Origin: Streptomyces sp. F63
Lineage (GTDB): Bacteria > Actinomycetota > Actinomycetes > Streptomycetales > Streptomycetaceae
Direction of reading: 5' to 3'
Assembly: GCF_018070345.1 (NCBI RefSeq)
Contig: NZ_JAGPXX010000013.1
Coordinates: forward strand, 62,001 to 126,000
Length of the DNA: 64,000 bases
The translations under genes were made by a program, and so were the position numbers. Shown here piece by piece: positions 27,059 through 35,628 of the stretch. How positions within the stretch are numbered: the first letter of the stretch is position 1; every line of letters starts with the position of its first letter. Below the pieces are notes generated by a model. It was not told where the DNA came from, ran no database searches, and worked only from the letters and a program-made list of their open reading frames with translations.

Positions 27059-27238
27059 CTCGTCAGTACCCCCGCTGATCGGCCGAGTTGACTCACGGGA
27101 CTATAGAGGCCAGGAGTCTGCCGGACGTCGCGGTCACACCATCCCATCGCCCGGCCGCGACTTCGTACAGCCCTCGGTGGTGCAGTGATGAGCACGCCGG
27201 TGTCGTGGGCGCTTCGACGTATCCGATGGCAGCAGCGG

Positions 27239-27387
27239 CTGCGTGACGTGGAGATGCAGGTCATGCCGTTGCAGCAGGGGGACCACTCCGGCTTCGAAGG
27301 CCCAGTACTTCGCCGAGACCGTGGAGTACCGCCGGGAACGTGTGTCCGGCCGCTCGGCCAAGAGCCGTTGCCGGGCAAGCCGTGCGG
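27239..27387. pseudogene. Scrambled remnant of an XRE-DUF5753 regulator
   Basis: On the plus strand, 27239-27302 reads LRDVEMQVMPLQQGDHSGFEG, very close to RNVEIQVMPLRQEDHAGVDG of the regulator at 46947-47885. After a frameshift, AQYFAETVEYR corresponds to the following MYLAETPQNR. On the minus strand, 27387-27343 reads ARLARQRLLAERPDT, matching ARLERQRLMDERPNT of the same protein, which should precede the first block. The two blocks are adjacent but in opposite orientation, as if a small inversion had split the gene. Confidence 0.5.
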
Positions 27388-27705
27388 CGTCAACGGAGCC
27401 GGCGGCCGGCCGGGTCCTTCCGCGGCCGTCCACCGTGAACAGCCGCCGGGCGGGGGCAAGCTGCTCGCGAACGATGGCGCGGTCCGGCCCCCGGGACCAT
27501 GCCGCTGAAGGCGCCGCACGGGCGCCGGAACACCGTCGGACGTATCACTGCTGTGCGCCCCGGCCGTGCCCGTTCCCCGGCACACCGGGCCGGGACACCC
27601 GTTGCCTCCTCGACCGGCACGCCGGAGCGGCGGAACGCGATAGCCTCGACCGGGGCTTCTCGTGCCCCGTGAACGGGTCGGAAGCCGGCGGGGAGGCCAG
27701 GGGAC
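27388..27705. other. Region upstream of pglW
   Basis: About 320 bp with no convincing gene. It should contain the pglW promoter; I found no clear -35/-10 pair. GGGGAGG at 27690-27696 serves as ribosome site for the pglW GTG start. Confidence 0.4.
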
Positions 27706-30700
27706 GTGACACCAGCGGGAGGGGCGCCGGCGCCCAGTCCGGGCCCGCCGAAGCCTGCCCGGCAGTGGTTCCAGGAGCGGCCCTCCCCCTACCCCTGGGA
27801 GCAGGACGCGCTCGACCACGTGCGGCGGCTCATGCCGGCGGCCGAGCCCTACCGGGCGTGGGCCACCTTCTCCTTCACGGCCCGCTCGGGCCGGGTCAAC
27901 GAGTGCGATCTGCTGATCGCCGTCCCCGCCGGCCTCTTCCTCGTCGAGATCAAGAGCCACCCCGGGGAGCTCCGCAACACCGGCTCCACCTGGAGCTTCC
28001 GCGGCACCGACCGCACCAGGACCATCAACAATCCGCTCCACTTCAACGACATGAAGTCGAAGGAGCTGCGGAGTCAGCTCCGCTGGGCGGCGCGCAAGCT
28101 CGGCATCCCCGAGGGCACCGTGCCCCGGATCGAGCCCGCCGTGTTCCTCTCCGCGCCCGGCCTCGTGAGCCACCTCGACGAGATCCAGCGCATCCGGGTC
28201 TACGGGCGCGACGACGGCGCGAGCGGCCTGGCCCGCATCTGGCAGGACCTCCTCGGCCTGCCCCCCGACCGGCCGGACCGGCGCATCACCCCCCAGTTCT
28301 CCCGGCACGTCCTCCCGGAGCTGCTCCGGACCATCGGCATCCGGCAGTCCACCGGCCATCTGCGGTTCGGCGACGCCTGGAAGATGCGCCCGCATCCGCT
28401 GGACGCCGGCGCCTCCTGGGAGGACCGCCTCGCCGTGCGCGACGACGGCCTCGTCCAGGAGGAGGGCCGGGTCCGGATCTACCTGGTCAGCCAGGCGGCG
28501 ACCGACGCGGACCGGAGGTCCACGGAACGCGCGGCCCGGCGTGAGTACCAGGTGCTGCAGGGCATCAGCCACCGCGGCATCGTCGACGCCGTCGAGTTCC
28601 GCGAACACGAGGCCGGCCCCGCGATCCTCTTCCGCCACCGGCACACCGATCTGCGACTCGACCACTATCTCGACACCTACGGGGACAAACTCACCCCCGA
28701 GATCCGGCTCGACCTCGTCCGGCAGCTCGCCGAGGCCGTCCGCCACGCCCACAGCCGTTCCCTCTACCACCGGGCCCTGGCCGCCCGCTCGGTTTACGTC
28801 TCCTTCCGCGGCGAGGGAGCCGCCCCCGAACTCCGCATCACGGACTGGCAGACCGCGGCCCGCGACTTCGACTCCAACGCCACCTTCTTCCGCTCGATCG
28901 GCGGCTCCGCCCTGGACGCGGCGCTGATCGAGGACGCGGCCCTCGTCTACCTCGCACCGGAGACGGAGCAGCCGTACCCCGACCCGGCGGACCTCGACAT
29001 TTTCGGTCTGGGCACCGTCGCCCACCTCATCCTGACCGGCCGGCCCCCGGCCCCCCAGCGCAGCGTCCTCAACGAACGGCTGCGCACCGAATCCGGCCTC
29101 CACCTCCACGCGGTGGCCGACGGCATCTCCGAGGACCTCGACGAGCTGGTGTTCCGGGCCACCCGCCCCGACGCCGACGACCGGCTGAGCTCCGCCGAGG
29201 CCTTCCTCGACCTGCTCGACCGCGCCGAGCGGGCGGCCGTCCTGCCCGACTCCCCGGCCGCCGCGGCCGTCGACCCCCTGGAAGCCGTACCCGGTCAGGC
29301 ACTTGACGCCGAATGGTCGGTGCGCCGCGTCCTCGGCACCGGCGCCACGGCACGGGCCCTGCTCGTCGAGCGGGCCGCCGAGGACGAGGACGGCACTGTC
29401 CGGATCGACGAGCACGTCTTCAAGGTCGCCCTCGACGAGGAGAAGGGCGACCGGCTGCGCGCGGAGGAGCGCGCCCTGAAACTGGCCGGCGGCGGAGCGG
29501 TCGTCCAGCTCCGCGGCGAGGGGCTGCGCGAGGTCGGCGGGCGCACCGTCCTGGAGCTGGAGTACGCGGGCGAGCAGTCGCTCGGCGCCCGGCTCCGCGA
29601 GAAGGGGCAGCTCACCTACCACGAGCTGGAACGCTTCGGAGAAGACCTCTTCCACGCCCTGGACCAGCTCGCCGCCCACGGCCTGCGCCACCGCGACATC
29701 AAGCCCGACAACTTCGGCATCCAGCGGCGCAAGGACCGCACCTGGCAGCTCAAGCTGTTCGACTTCTCCCTGACCGACGCCTCCGACCGGGACGTCAAGG
29801 CCGGCACCCGCGGCTATCTCGACCCGTTCCTCGGCTCGGTGCGCCGTACCCACTTCGACGACCACGCCGAGCGCTACGCCGCCGCCGTCACCCTGCACGA
29901 GATGGCGAGCGGGGAGCGGCCGCTGTGGGGGAGCGGGCAGACCGACCCGCTCACCAACGAGTCGGCCGAACTCCACATCGCCACCGAGCTGTTCGAGCCC
30001 GCCCTGCGCGAGGGGCTGACGGCCTTCTTCCGGCGGGCCCTGCACCGCGACACCGAGCGGCGCTTCGACACGCTGCGGCAGATGAGGGACGCCTGGCAGG
30101 AGGTGTTCCGGGCCGCGGACGCCACCCGGCCCACCACCACCCCGTCCACCGTCGGCACGGAGGCGGAGGACGCGGAGGAGGCCCGGGAGCGCGCGGCCGC
30201 CGCCGCCGACGCCGCGACGCTGCTGGAGGCCGCCGGGCTCACGCCGCGCGCGGTCTCGGTCGCCAACGGCCTGGGCGCCACGACGGTCGGCGAACTGCTG
30301 GACGTCCAGCCCTACACGATCTCCAAGGCGCGGGGGGCGGGCGCCCTCGTCCGCAAGGAGCTCAACCGCCGCCGCAAGCAGTGGGTGGCGGCGCTGCGCG
30401 GCACACCGGAGCGGAAGGCGCCGGGCGCGCTCCCGGCCACCGCCCCGGACGCGGCCGGGCCGTCCGGCGGTGAGGCGGCCGACCGCATCCTGCCGGTCGA
30501 CGAGATGGCGGACCTCCTCACCCCCGAACCGGGCCGGAAGGGCTCCCACCGCGCGGATGTCGTCCGGCTCACGCTGGGACTGCCTCCCGACGACGGCGGG
30601 CTCTCACCGCTCGGTCCCTGGCCGGTGCAGGCCCGGATCGCCGAGCACCTGTCCATCCGGCAGCCACCGGTCTCCCGTCACCACCGCAACGAGATCAAGC

Positions 30701-32187
30701 GGTGGGCCGAGGCGGAATGGCTGACGCCCGTCCGCGGCGAACTGGCCGAACTGCTGGCGAACCGGGGCCGGATGATGACCGCCGCCGAGGCGGCGGCCGA
30801 ACTGCGCGCACGGCACGGGGCCGGGGACGACACCCCGGAACGCATCCTCGCCCGCGCCCTGGCCGTGGTCCGTGCCGCCGTGGAGGCGGAGACCCGCGAG
30901 GAGGAAGGCCACGAACCCCGGCTCGCCGTCCACCGGCGCGGGGACACCGTGCTCCTCGCCTCCGAGTCCCTGCCCGGCACCGACGACCCGAGCCCGCGCG
31001 AGCTGGCCGACTACGCGGGAGCACTCGGCACGGCCGCCGAGAGGCTCGCGGCGCGGGAGCCGCTGCCCGGCCCCGCCGAGGTGGTCCGAGAACTGCGTGC
31101 CGTACCGGTCCCCGACGGGCTGGCGCCCCTCGCCGACACCCGTCTGGTGGAGCTGGCCGCGGCCGTCGCACCCGAGGTCGGGGTCACGCCGCGCCTGGAG
31201 CTGTATCCGCGGGACCTCGGACTGGAGCGCGCCCTGCGCGTCTCGCAGACGGGAGCCGGGGTGCGGGCCGGCCGGGGCATCACCGCGGCCGAGCTGGTGA
31301 CACGGATCCGGGCCCGCTTCCCCGACCTCCGCGCGGTCTCCGGGGCCGCCGAGCCCACCCCGGTCGAGCTGGAGGACGCCCTGCGCGCGGCCCGGTTCGA
31401 CCTCGCCTACGACGAGGACGCCGAGCGCTTCTTCCCGCCCGCCGTCCCCCCGCCGGCCTCCGGCACCTCCACCGGGGCCGCCACCAGCCTCGTACCCCCG
31501 CCCCGCGCCGCTGTTCGCAAGGAGCCGGAAGCGCAGGACACCGTCCTCGACCGGCTCACGGCGGGCGTCCGGCTCGGCGGCTTCCTGGCCCTCACCGTCC
31601 GGGCCGCCCGGCTGCCCGGCACGGCCGAGGCGGTGGCCGCCGCCTTCCCGGTGCTCCCCGTCGACCTGGGCGCCCTGTTCCTCGCCGAGTTCAAGGGCCT
31701 GGTGGCGGAGAAGGGACAGAGCTGGCAGACGGTGCTCCGCGCGGACGGTGCCTCCGCCCCGGGCCGCGTCAAGCCCGGTCTGGCCACCTTCGTCCGCGCC
31801 GTCTGGCAGCGCGTCGGCGAGCAGCTGACCGACCGGTCCGCCGCACCCCGCACGGTCCTCTTCCTGTACGACGCCGGCCTGATCGCCCGGTACTGGGACG
31901 AGGGCGGCCACGCCTTCCTCACCGGCCTCCAGCACGCCGCCCGCCGCCCCGACGAGGCACCGCACGGCCTGTGGCTGCTGTGCCCGGTGGAGTCCCGGGT
32001 CCAGATCCCGCACCTGGACGGCCGGACCGTCGAGGTGATCGGCGGAGACGGCGAACAGGTCTACCTCAACGGGGAGTTCCTGGGGGCGCTGACCGGCGGC
32101 GAGGACCCGGAAGCGGCCGGGAGCCGCCGCCGCACCGAACTGGTCCGCGCGGTGGGGCAGCGGGCCCAACGCCCGGAGAAGGAATGA
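27706..32187 (+). CDS. pglW: BREX-2 system serine/threonine kinase PglW
   Basis: A 1493-aa protein of the size and order expected for PglW. Residues 35-170 are a NERD domain with nuclease-like residues Glu66, Asp68 (RVNECDLL) and Glu81-x-Lys83 (FLVEIKSHPG). Residues 270-420 are a degenerate kinase: HRALAARSV replaces HRDxKxxN and DWQ replaces DFG. Residues 530-800 are an intact kinase: RVLGTGATARALLV loop, FKVALDE Lys, catalytic HRDIKPDN (662-669, Asp664) and DFS (686-688). A long helical C-terminus follows and ends in a conserved block (LYDAGLIARYWDEGGHAF) that recurs elsewhere in the window. PglW phosphorylates itself and probably partners in phage growth limitation. GTG start with GGGGAGG. 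Confidence 0.95.
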   Translation: MTPAGGAPAPSPGPPKPARQWFQERPSPYPWEQDALDHVRRLMPAAEPYRAWATFSFTARSGRVNECDLLIAVPAGLFLVEIKSHPGELRNTGSTWSFRGTDRTRTINNPLHFNDMKSKELRSQLRWAARKLGIPEGTVPRIEPAVFLSAPGLVSHLDEIQRIRVYGRDDGASGLARIWQDLLGLPPDRPDRRITPQFSRHVLPELLRTIGIRQSTGHLRFGDAWKMRPHPLDAGASWEDRLAVRDDGLVQEEGRVRIYLVSQAATDADRRSTERAARREYQVLQGISHRGIVDAVEFREHEAGPAILFRHRHTDLRLDHYLDTYGDKLTPEIRLDLVRQLAEAVRHAHSRSLYHRALAARSVYVSFRGEGAAPELRITDWQTAARDFDSNATFFRSIGGSALDAALIEDAALVYLAPETEQPYPDPADLDIFGLGTVAHLILTGRPPAPQRSVLNERLRTESGLHLHAVADGISEDLDELVFRATRPDADDRLSSAEAFLDLLDRAERAAVLPDSPAAAAVDPLEAVPGQALDAEWSVRRVLGTGATARALLVERAAEDEDGTVRIDEHVFKVALDEEKGDRLRAEERALKLAGGGAVVQLRGEGLREVGGRTVLELEYAGEQSLGARLREKGQLTYHELERFGEDLFHALDQLAAHGLRHRDIKPDNFGIQRRKDRTWQLKLFDFSLTDASDRDVKAGTRGYLDPFLGSVRRTHFDDHAERYAAAVTLHEMASGERPLWGSGQTDPLTNESAELHIATELFEPALREGLTAFFRRALHRDTERRFDTLRQMRDAWQEVFRAADATRPTTTPSTVGTEAEDAEEARERAAAAADAATLLEAAGLTPRAVSVANGLGATTVGELLDVQPYTISKARGAGALVRKELNRRRKQWVAALRGTPERKAPGALPATAPDAAGPSGGEAADRILPVDEMADLLTPEPGRKGSHRADVVRLTLGLPPDDGGLSPLGPWPVQARIAEHLSIRQPPVSRHHRNEIKRWAEAEWLTPVRGELAELLANRGRMMTAAEAAAELRARHGAGDDTPERILARALAVVRAAVEAETREEEGHEPRLAVHRRGDTVLLASESLPGTDDPSPRELADYAGALGTAAERLAAREPLPGPAEVVRELRAVPVPDGLAPLADTRLVELAAAVAPEVGVTPRLELYPRDLGLERALRVSQTGAGVRAGRGITAAELVTRIRARFPDLRAVSGAAEPTPVELEDALRAARFDLAYDEDAERFFPPAVPPPASGTSTGAATSLVPPPRAAVRKEPEAQDTVLDRLTAGVRLGGFLALTVRAARLPGTAEAVAAAFPVLPVDLGALFLAEFKGLVAEKGQSWQTVLRADGASAPGRVKPGLATFVRAVWQRVGEQLTDRSAAPRTVLFLYDAGLIARYWDEGGHAFLTGLQHAARRPDEAPHGLWLLCPVESRVQIPHLDGRTVEVIGGDGEQVYLNGEFLGALTGGEDPEAAGSRRRTELVRAVGQRAQRPEKE
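31860..32100 (+). repeat. pglW 3'-end block duplicated at 34635-34875
   Basis: These 241 bp recur in direct orientation at 34635-34875 with only two mismatches (offset 2775 bp). A much older third copy of its last part lies at 35319-35394. Sequence before and after the block differs between copies, so this is a bounded duplication inside otherwise unrelated DNA. Confidence 0.93.
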
Positions 32188-32262
32188 GAGGACACCGGAA
32201 TGAAGCCGACCTCGGTGATCAGCGGTATCGCAGGGCGCCATCCTCACCGCTCTGCTGTCGGC
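32188..32262 (+). pseudogene. Possible frameshifted start of a lost downstream gene
   Basis: ATG at 32200, 12 bases after the pglW stop and preceded by GAGAGG, reads MKPTSVISGIAG. Removing one G from the GGG at 32230-32232 would continue as AILTALLSAQ, a membrane-segment or signal-like start. It then runs antisense into the 32263-32649 gene. This looks like the beginning of a gene once co-transcribed with pglW and cut by insertion of low-GC DNA. Confidence 0.3.
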
Positions 32263-32649
32263 TCAGCGTTCATCCGCAGTAAACCAGGAGAGTGCACCTC
32301 CGGCGGCGGCGTATGCCGAGATCAGAACGGCGAGGAACGTTGCGCTCGGATTCTCTAATTCATTGAAGACGGAAAATCCAACGAGTAGCCAGCTGACGGA
32401 AACCAGTGCGACGAGAATGCCGATGTCCTTGCTCATGGTGACCAGCATGATGACTGCGACTATGACCGGTGCAACGAGGACGCTGACACCAAAATAAGCC
32501 CATGGTGTGATGAAGTCGAACGATGGCGCACCGTTCGGATCGTAGGTGTTTTCCACGGCGGCATGGCCTTTGGTGACAATCGACGACGCAGCCCCTATTC
32601 CTGCGGCTGTCGCTATCGCCCCTTTGAATGTCCGGATAATCCCCTGCAT
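32263..32649 (-). CDS. Small membrane protein in low-GC insert
   Basis: A 128-aa protein from the ATG at 32647-32649 (MQGIIRTFKGAIATAAGIG). It has three or four hydrophobic helices: residues 10-25 (weak), 47-70, 75-95 and 104-122. GC content is visibly below that of pglW, suggesting recent transfer. No family recognised. It could be an immunity or anchoring partner in a toxin cassette, by context only. Confidence 0.6.
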   Translation of the reverse strand: MQGIIRTFKGAIATAAGIGAASSIVTKGHAAVENTYDPNGAPSFDFITPWAYFGVSVLVAPVIVAVIMLVTMSKDIGILVALVSVSWLLVGFSVFNELENPSATFLAVLISAYAAAGGALSWFTADER

Positions 32650-32895
32650 GTGACCAGCCTGTGTGGTAGAAGAAGGTGCCCATTGGAAAGACGGGGCCCT
32701 TCGCATTCTACCACCGGGCAATTGTTCGATGAAGGAATTAAGTGTCTGTTCGAGGGATTCCGGATACAGGCGATGCCGCCGATCACGGGGTTGGAAGGAC
32801 TGCTGAGAGAGCTCTTGGCCGCCCTCGCGTCAGCCTTGGCCTTATCCGTCACGACGTTATGGGCCTCCTCTGTGTGAAGGATACGTAACGCACTG

Positions 32896-33348
32896 ATGAA
32901 TATTTCACACGGCGACGTCGTATTCCAGGTTCTGGCCAATCCGGAGCGTGAGACGATTTCCTCTGCCGCCCGGCTCCTCATCGAGGTGGCCGATGCGCTG
33001 GACATGGAGCGCTTGGACCTGGAGAAGGCAGGCACCGTCAACGGTCTTCGAACCGGGACTCTGGCTTCGATGACGATCATCAGGAAGCTGGGGACTGGAG
33101 CGGATGAAGACGAGAGAGTCGCGAGTGCATTGGCTCCCGTCCTGAGGACTTTGGAAGTTCCAGAATTCCCCATCGAGATTTACGGAGAGCCTCGGACCGG
33201 AAAGGTGAAGTTCCCTTACGGGGGGCCGCGGAACTACGGGCCGTACAGGGTTGTCCTGATCAGCGTCGGTGTGGGCGTTGACCCGCTCAACCCCGAAGGG
33301 GAGGAAATGGACTACTCGGCTGACGCCGAGGATCTCACCATCGATTGA
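32896..33348 (+). CDS. Hypothetical protein of 150 aa in low-GC insert
   Basis: ATG 32896 (MNISHGDVVFQVLANPERE). The protein is soluble, acidic, with alternating helices and strands (ISSAARLLIEVADALDMERLDLEK, PYRVVLISVGVGVDP). No family recognised; size and composition resemble immunity proteins of polymorphic toxin systems, which is only a guess. GC content is lower than the surrounding Streptomyces genes. Confidence 0.6.
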   Translation: MNISHGDVVFQVLANPERETISSAARLLIEVADALDMERLDLEKAGTVNGLRTGTLASMTIIRKLGTGADEDERVASALAPVLRTLEVPEFPIEIYGEPRTGKVKFPYGGPRNYGPYRVVLISVGVGVDPLNPEGEEMDYSADAEDLTID

Positions 33349-33457
33349 TCCGCTTTCGCACGCAACTGCGGTCGGGGTGCCCGAGCGAACTGCCCTCGGG
33401 CACCCCGACTGGCGGATCGAGCGAGTTCCATGCCGTGCCGCCGGGGCGCCCTTCCCG

Positions 33458-34630
33458 TCAGCCCCCCTGCTTGCGGGCCACGCCGCCCCGGCGGCCGATG
33501 CCGAAGGCGAGCCGGTAGACGTCGGGGAGGTCGATGGCGCCGTTGGGGCGGGTGGTCATGACGCCCAGGTCGGTCAGTTCCTCGATGAGTGCCACCGGGT
33601 TGTCCACCTCGCGCGGGCCGCTGCCCTCGCTCTCCTCGGCCAGCGCCTCCCGCAGCTTGGCGGCGAGTGAGCCCTGGCGCCAGTGGGCGTGGACGACGGA
33701 GGGCTCCATCGGCACCTGGCCGCCCGCGAGTTGCCCGATGGCCGTCGCGGCCCAGCCGATGTCCTCCCGGAGCTCGTCCACCCGGAGCGACGAGGCGCCG
33801 CTGATGCTGTCGCGGATCGCCTCGTAGTGCAGCGGCACGGGGTGGCCCGCGTACCGTTCGCCGGTGATGGCCGCGGCCCGGCCCAGGGCGTAGAGCCAGG
33901 TGCGGGGGCTGACCTGGCCCCGGCCGTCCTGGAGGTGGTTGGGCACCCAGGTGTAGGTGTGCCCCTTGCGACGATCCGTGCCCATGAACGGGCCGGCCAG
34001 GGTCACGAAGACCTGTTCCTGCCGTTCCTGGTCGGCGACGAGGCCGACCGGCGCGACGAACCGGACGCAGCCGTCCTCGTCCTTCCGCCGCCAGCCCTCG
34101 GTCACCGCTCGGAACCGCTCGGCCTCGGGGCCGGTGTGGTTGCCCAGTTGGTGGAAGAGCAGCCCGTACAGGTTCTCCCGGCTCCAGTGGAGTTCCTGCA
34201 CATTGGCGTTGAGCTTCGAGGCGTCCGGGAAGTTCTTCGGCGCGGTATCCGGTACATGTCGGGCCGGACGAACAGCTTGGCGCGCAGCGTGCTCGTGGTG
34301 AGCCGTAGTTCCAGCGCCACCTGGAACAGGCCGGACAGCAGCCTGTCCGCCACGTCCCGCTTCGGGTGCACGTGCTCCAGGGCGTCGAAGAGGAGGACCA
34401 GCGTCCGGCCGCTCTCCCGGGTTTCCCGGTCGGCCTTCCGCAGGGCGGCCTCGTACTCCTCCGGGTTGTCCCGGGTCCAGCGGACGCGCTGCGCCCAGTT
34501 GCCGAGACGCCGCACGTCGGGCTGGTCCAGGGCGGTCAGGACCACGGCGGACCACAAGTCCACGGCGTCGACGCCGAGTTCGACCAGCCGCCGGATGACC
34601 CGCTTGCCGGGGAACGGCGGCTCGTCCCCG
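33458..34630 (-). pseudogene. Truncated, frameshifted P-loop ATPase
   Basis: Reading on the minus strand from 34630: KRVIRRLVELGVDAVDLWSA, RLGNWAQRVRWTRDNPEEYE, the Walker B-like RTLVLLFDALEHVHPK, then LRAKLFVRPDMYR. The frame then shifts once (about 34235-34250) and continues APKNFPDASKLNANVQELHW to the stop at 33458 through TWLYALGRAAAITGERYAG. The N-terminal part with the Walker A site is missing, replaced abruptly by the pglW tail copy at 34635. The family is a STAND/KAP-like ATPase that I cannot name. Its last 460 bp recur at 37508-37977. Confidence 0.75.
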
Positions 34631-34634
34631 CCGC

Positions 34635-34929
34635 CTTCCTGTACGACGCCGGCCTGATCGCCCGGTACTGGGACGAGGGCGGCCACGCCTTCCTCACCGG
34701 CCTCCAGCACGCCGCCCGCCGCCCCGACGAGGCACCGCACGGCCTGTGGCTGCTGTGCCCGGTGGAGTCCCGGGTCCAGATCCCGCACCTCGACGGCCGG
34801 ACCGTCGAGGTGATCGGCGGAGACGGCGAACAGGTCTACCTCAACGGCGAGTTCCTGGGGGCGCTGACCGGCGGCGGGGACCAGGTCCCGGAGGCGGCAG
34901 GCGGCACGCCCCGTCCCCGCGGTGACTGA
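34635..34929 (+). pseudogene. Second copy of the pglW 3' end
   Basis: This encodes LYDAGLIARYWDEGGHAF through VYLNGEFLGALTGG, identical to the pglW C-terminus, then a different ending (GDQVPEAAGGTPRPRGD, stop 34927-34929). The different ending shows it came from another pglW allele, not from simple duplication of the resident gene. The GTG of the next gene (34922) overlaps its last codons, so in the donor locus pglW was probably translationally coupled to that small gene. Confidence 0.88.
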
Positions 34930-35305
34930 CGGACAGCAGGCGGCCGGCGGGCACTGGGAGCACGGGATCCCGCAGAAGTACGCGGAGGCGTTCCTGCGGG
35001 CCGCCCGGCCCGCACTGGAGGACTTCCCGGTCTGCCGGGGCGCGCGGCTGGATTCACTGGACGCCGAGTACCTGAGGGACGGGGAGACCGAGAAGGCCGA
35101 CGTCCGAGCCGTCTCCGCGATGGCCGTCGTCATCTTCCGCGGCCGCCGCTCCTCCTTCCGCCGTGGCATCTGGCCCCCGGCCCGTCCGGCGTCCACGAGC
35201 GCCGGTATCTATGCGACCGTCCTTGAGGAGCGGTTGCTGACCCGTCCCCGTTCGCAGCTCACCCCTGGGACGGACGCGGCGAACGAACCGCCGGTCGAGT
35301 TGTGA
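34922..35305 (+). CDS. Small unknown protein, copy B (paralogue of 23920)
   Basis: A 127-aa protein, GTG 34922. Its core KYAEAFLRAARPALEDFPV, CRGARLDSLDAEYL, VIFRGRRSSFRRGIWPP and YATVLEERLLT matches the 23920-24291 protein closely. The gene overlaps the end of a pglW tail copy, which is the best clue to its origin: a candidate accessory gene of a BREX-2 operon. No catalytic motif is evident. Possibly still expressed, but promoter status after truncation of the upstream gene is unclear. Confidence 0.7.
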   Translation: MTDGQQAAGGHWEHGIPQKYAEAFLRAARPALEDFPVCRGARLDSLDAEYLRDGETEKADVRAVSAMAVVIFRGRRSSFRRGIWPPARPASTSAGIYATVLEERLLTRPRSQLTPGTDAANEPPVEL

Positions 35306-35318
35306 GGGTCGGGATGCA

Positions 35319-35394
35319 GACCACCGAGTTCATCGGTGGCGAACAGGTTCACTCCAACGGTGAGTTCTTGTGGGCGTTCACGCTTGCCGGTGGC
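35319..35394 (+). pseudogene. Third, decayed copy of the pglW terminal block
   Basis: Reads as EFIGGEQVHSNGEFLWAF followed by TLAGG, compared with EVIGGDGEQVYLNGEFLGAL of PglW. At DNA level it aligns with gaps to 32030-32100. It starts 14 bp after the small gene at 34922-35305, so the order pglW-tail, small gene, pglW-tail occurs here. Confidence 0.6.
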
Positions 35395-35413
35395 CGAAGG
35401 GGGGCATCTCAAC

Positions 35414-35620
35414 TCACCTGAGGATGCTGACAGTCACGAAGAACGCCCCCAGGGGAACCCAGAATCCACCCACGATTCGCAGTGTTTTAGGAGTGGCAGC
35501 TCCGACGGTGGGAGTCAGTCGCGAATAGATGAGAAACGCGCGTTCGGCGGCCCCGCCGATATTTGTCACGAAGAGCAGCCCGGCCAGCAGAAAAATTGCA
35601 CCGATCACTCCGAAGAACAT
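35414..35620 (-). CDS. Two-helix membrane protein, last gene of toxin-like cassette
   Basis: A 68-aa protein from ATG 35618-35620 (MFFGVIGAIFLLAGLLFV) with AGGT about 10 bases upstream; an in-frame GTG at 35659 inside the preceding gene is less likely. Helices span residues 2-20 and 50-67. The middle (NIGGAAERAFLIYSRLTP) reappears as a degraded fragment at 38003-38060. It starts 8 bp after the stop of the 35629-36846 gene and is probably co-translated. An immunity or anchoring role is inferred only. Confidence 0.65.
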   Translation of the reverse strand: MFFGVIGAIFLLAGLLFVTNIGGAAERAFLIYSRLTPTVGAATPKTLRIVGGFWVPLGAFFVTVSILR

Positions 35621-35628
35621 CACTCGAC

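Noticed and set aside
32563..32877. 104-codon plus-strand frame between the two low-GC genes
   Set aside because: Cysteine- and arginine-rich product without homology or ribosome site, mostly antisense to the 32263-32649 gene.
33458..34630. BrxD, the BREX ATP-binding accessory protein, as identity of the broken ATPase
   Set aside because: Only the Walker B region and C-terminus remain and I could not match them to BrxD with confidence; a profile search of the joined fragments would decide.
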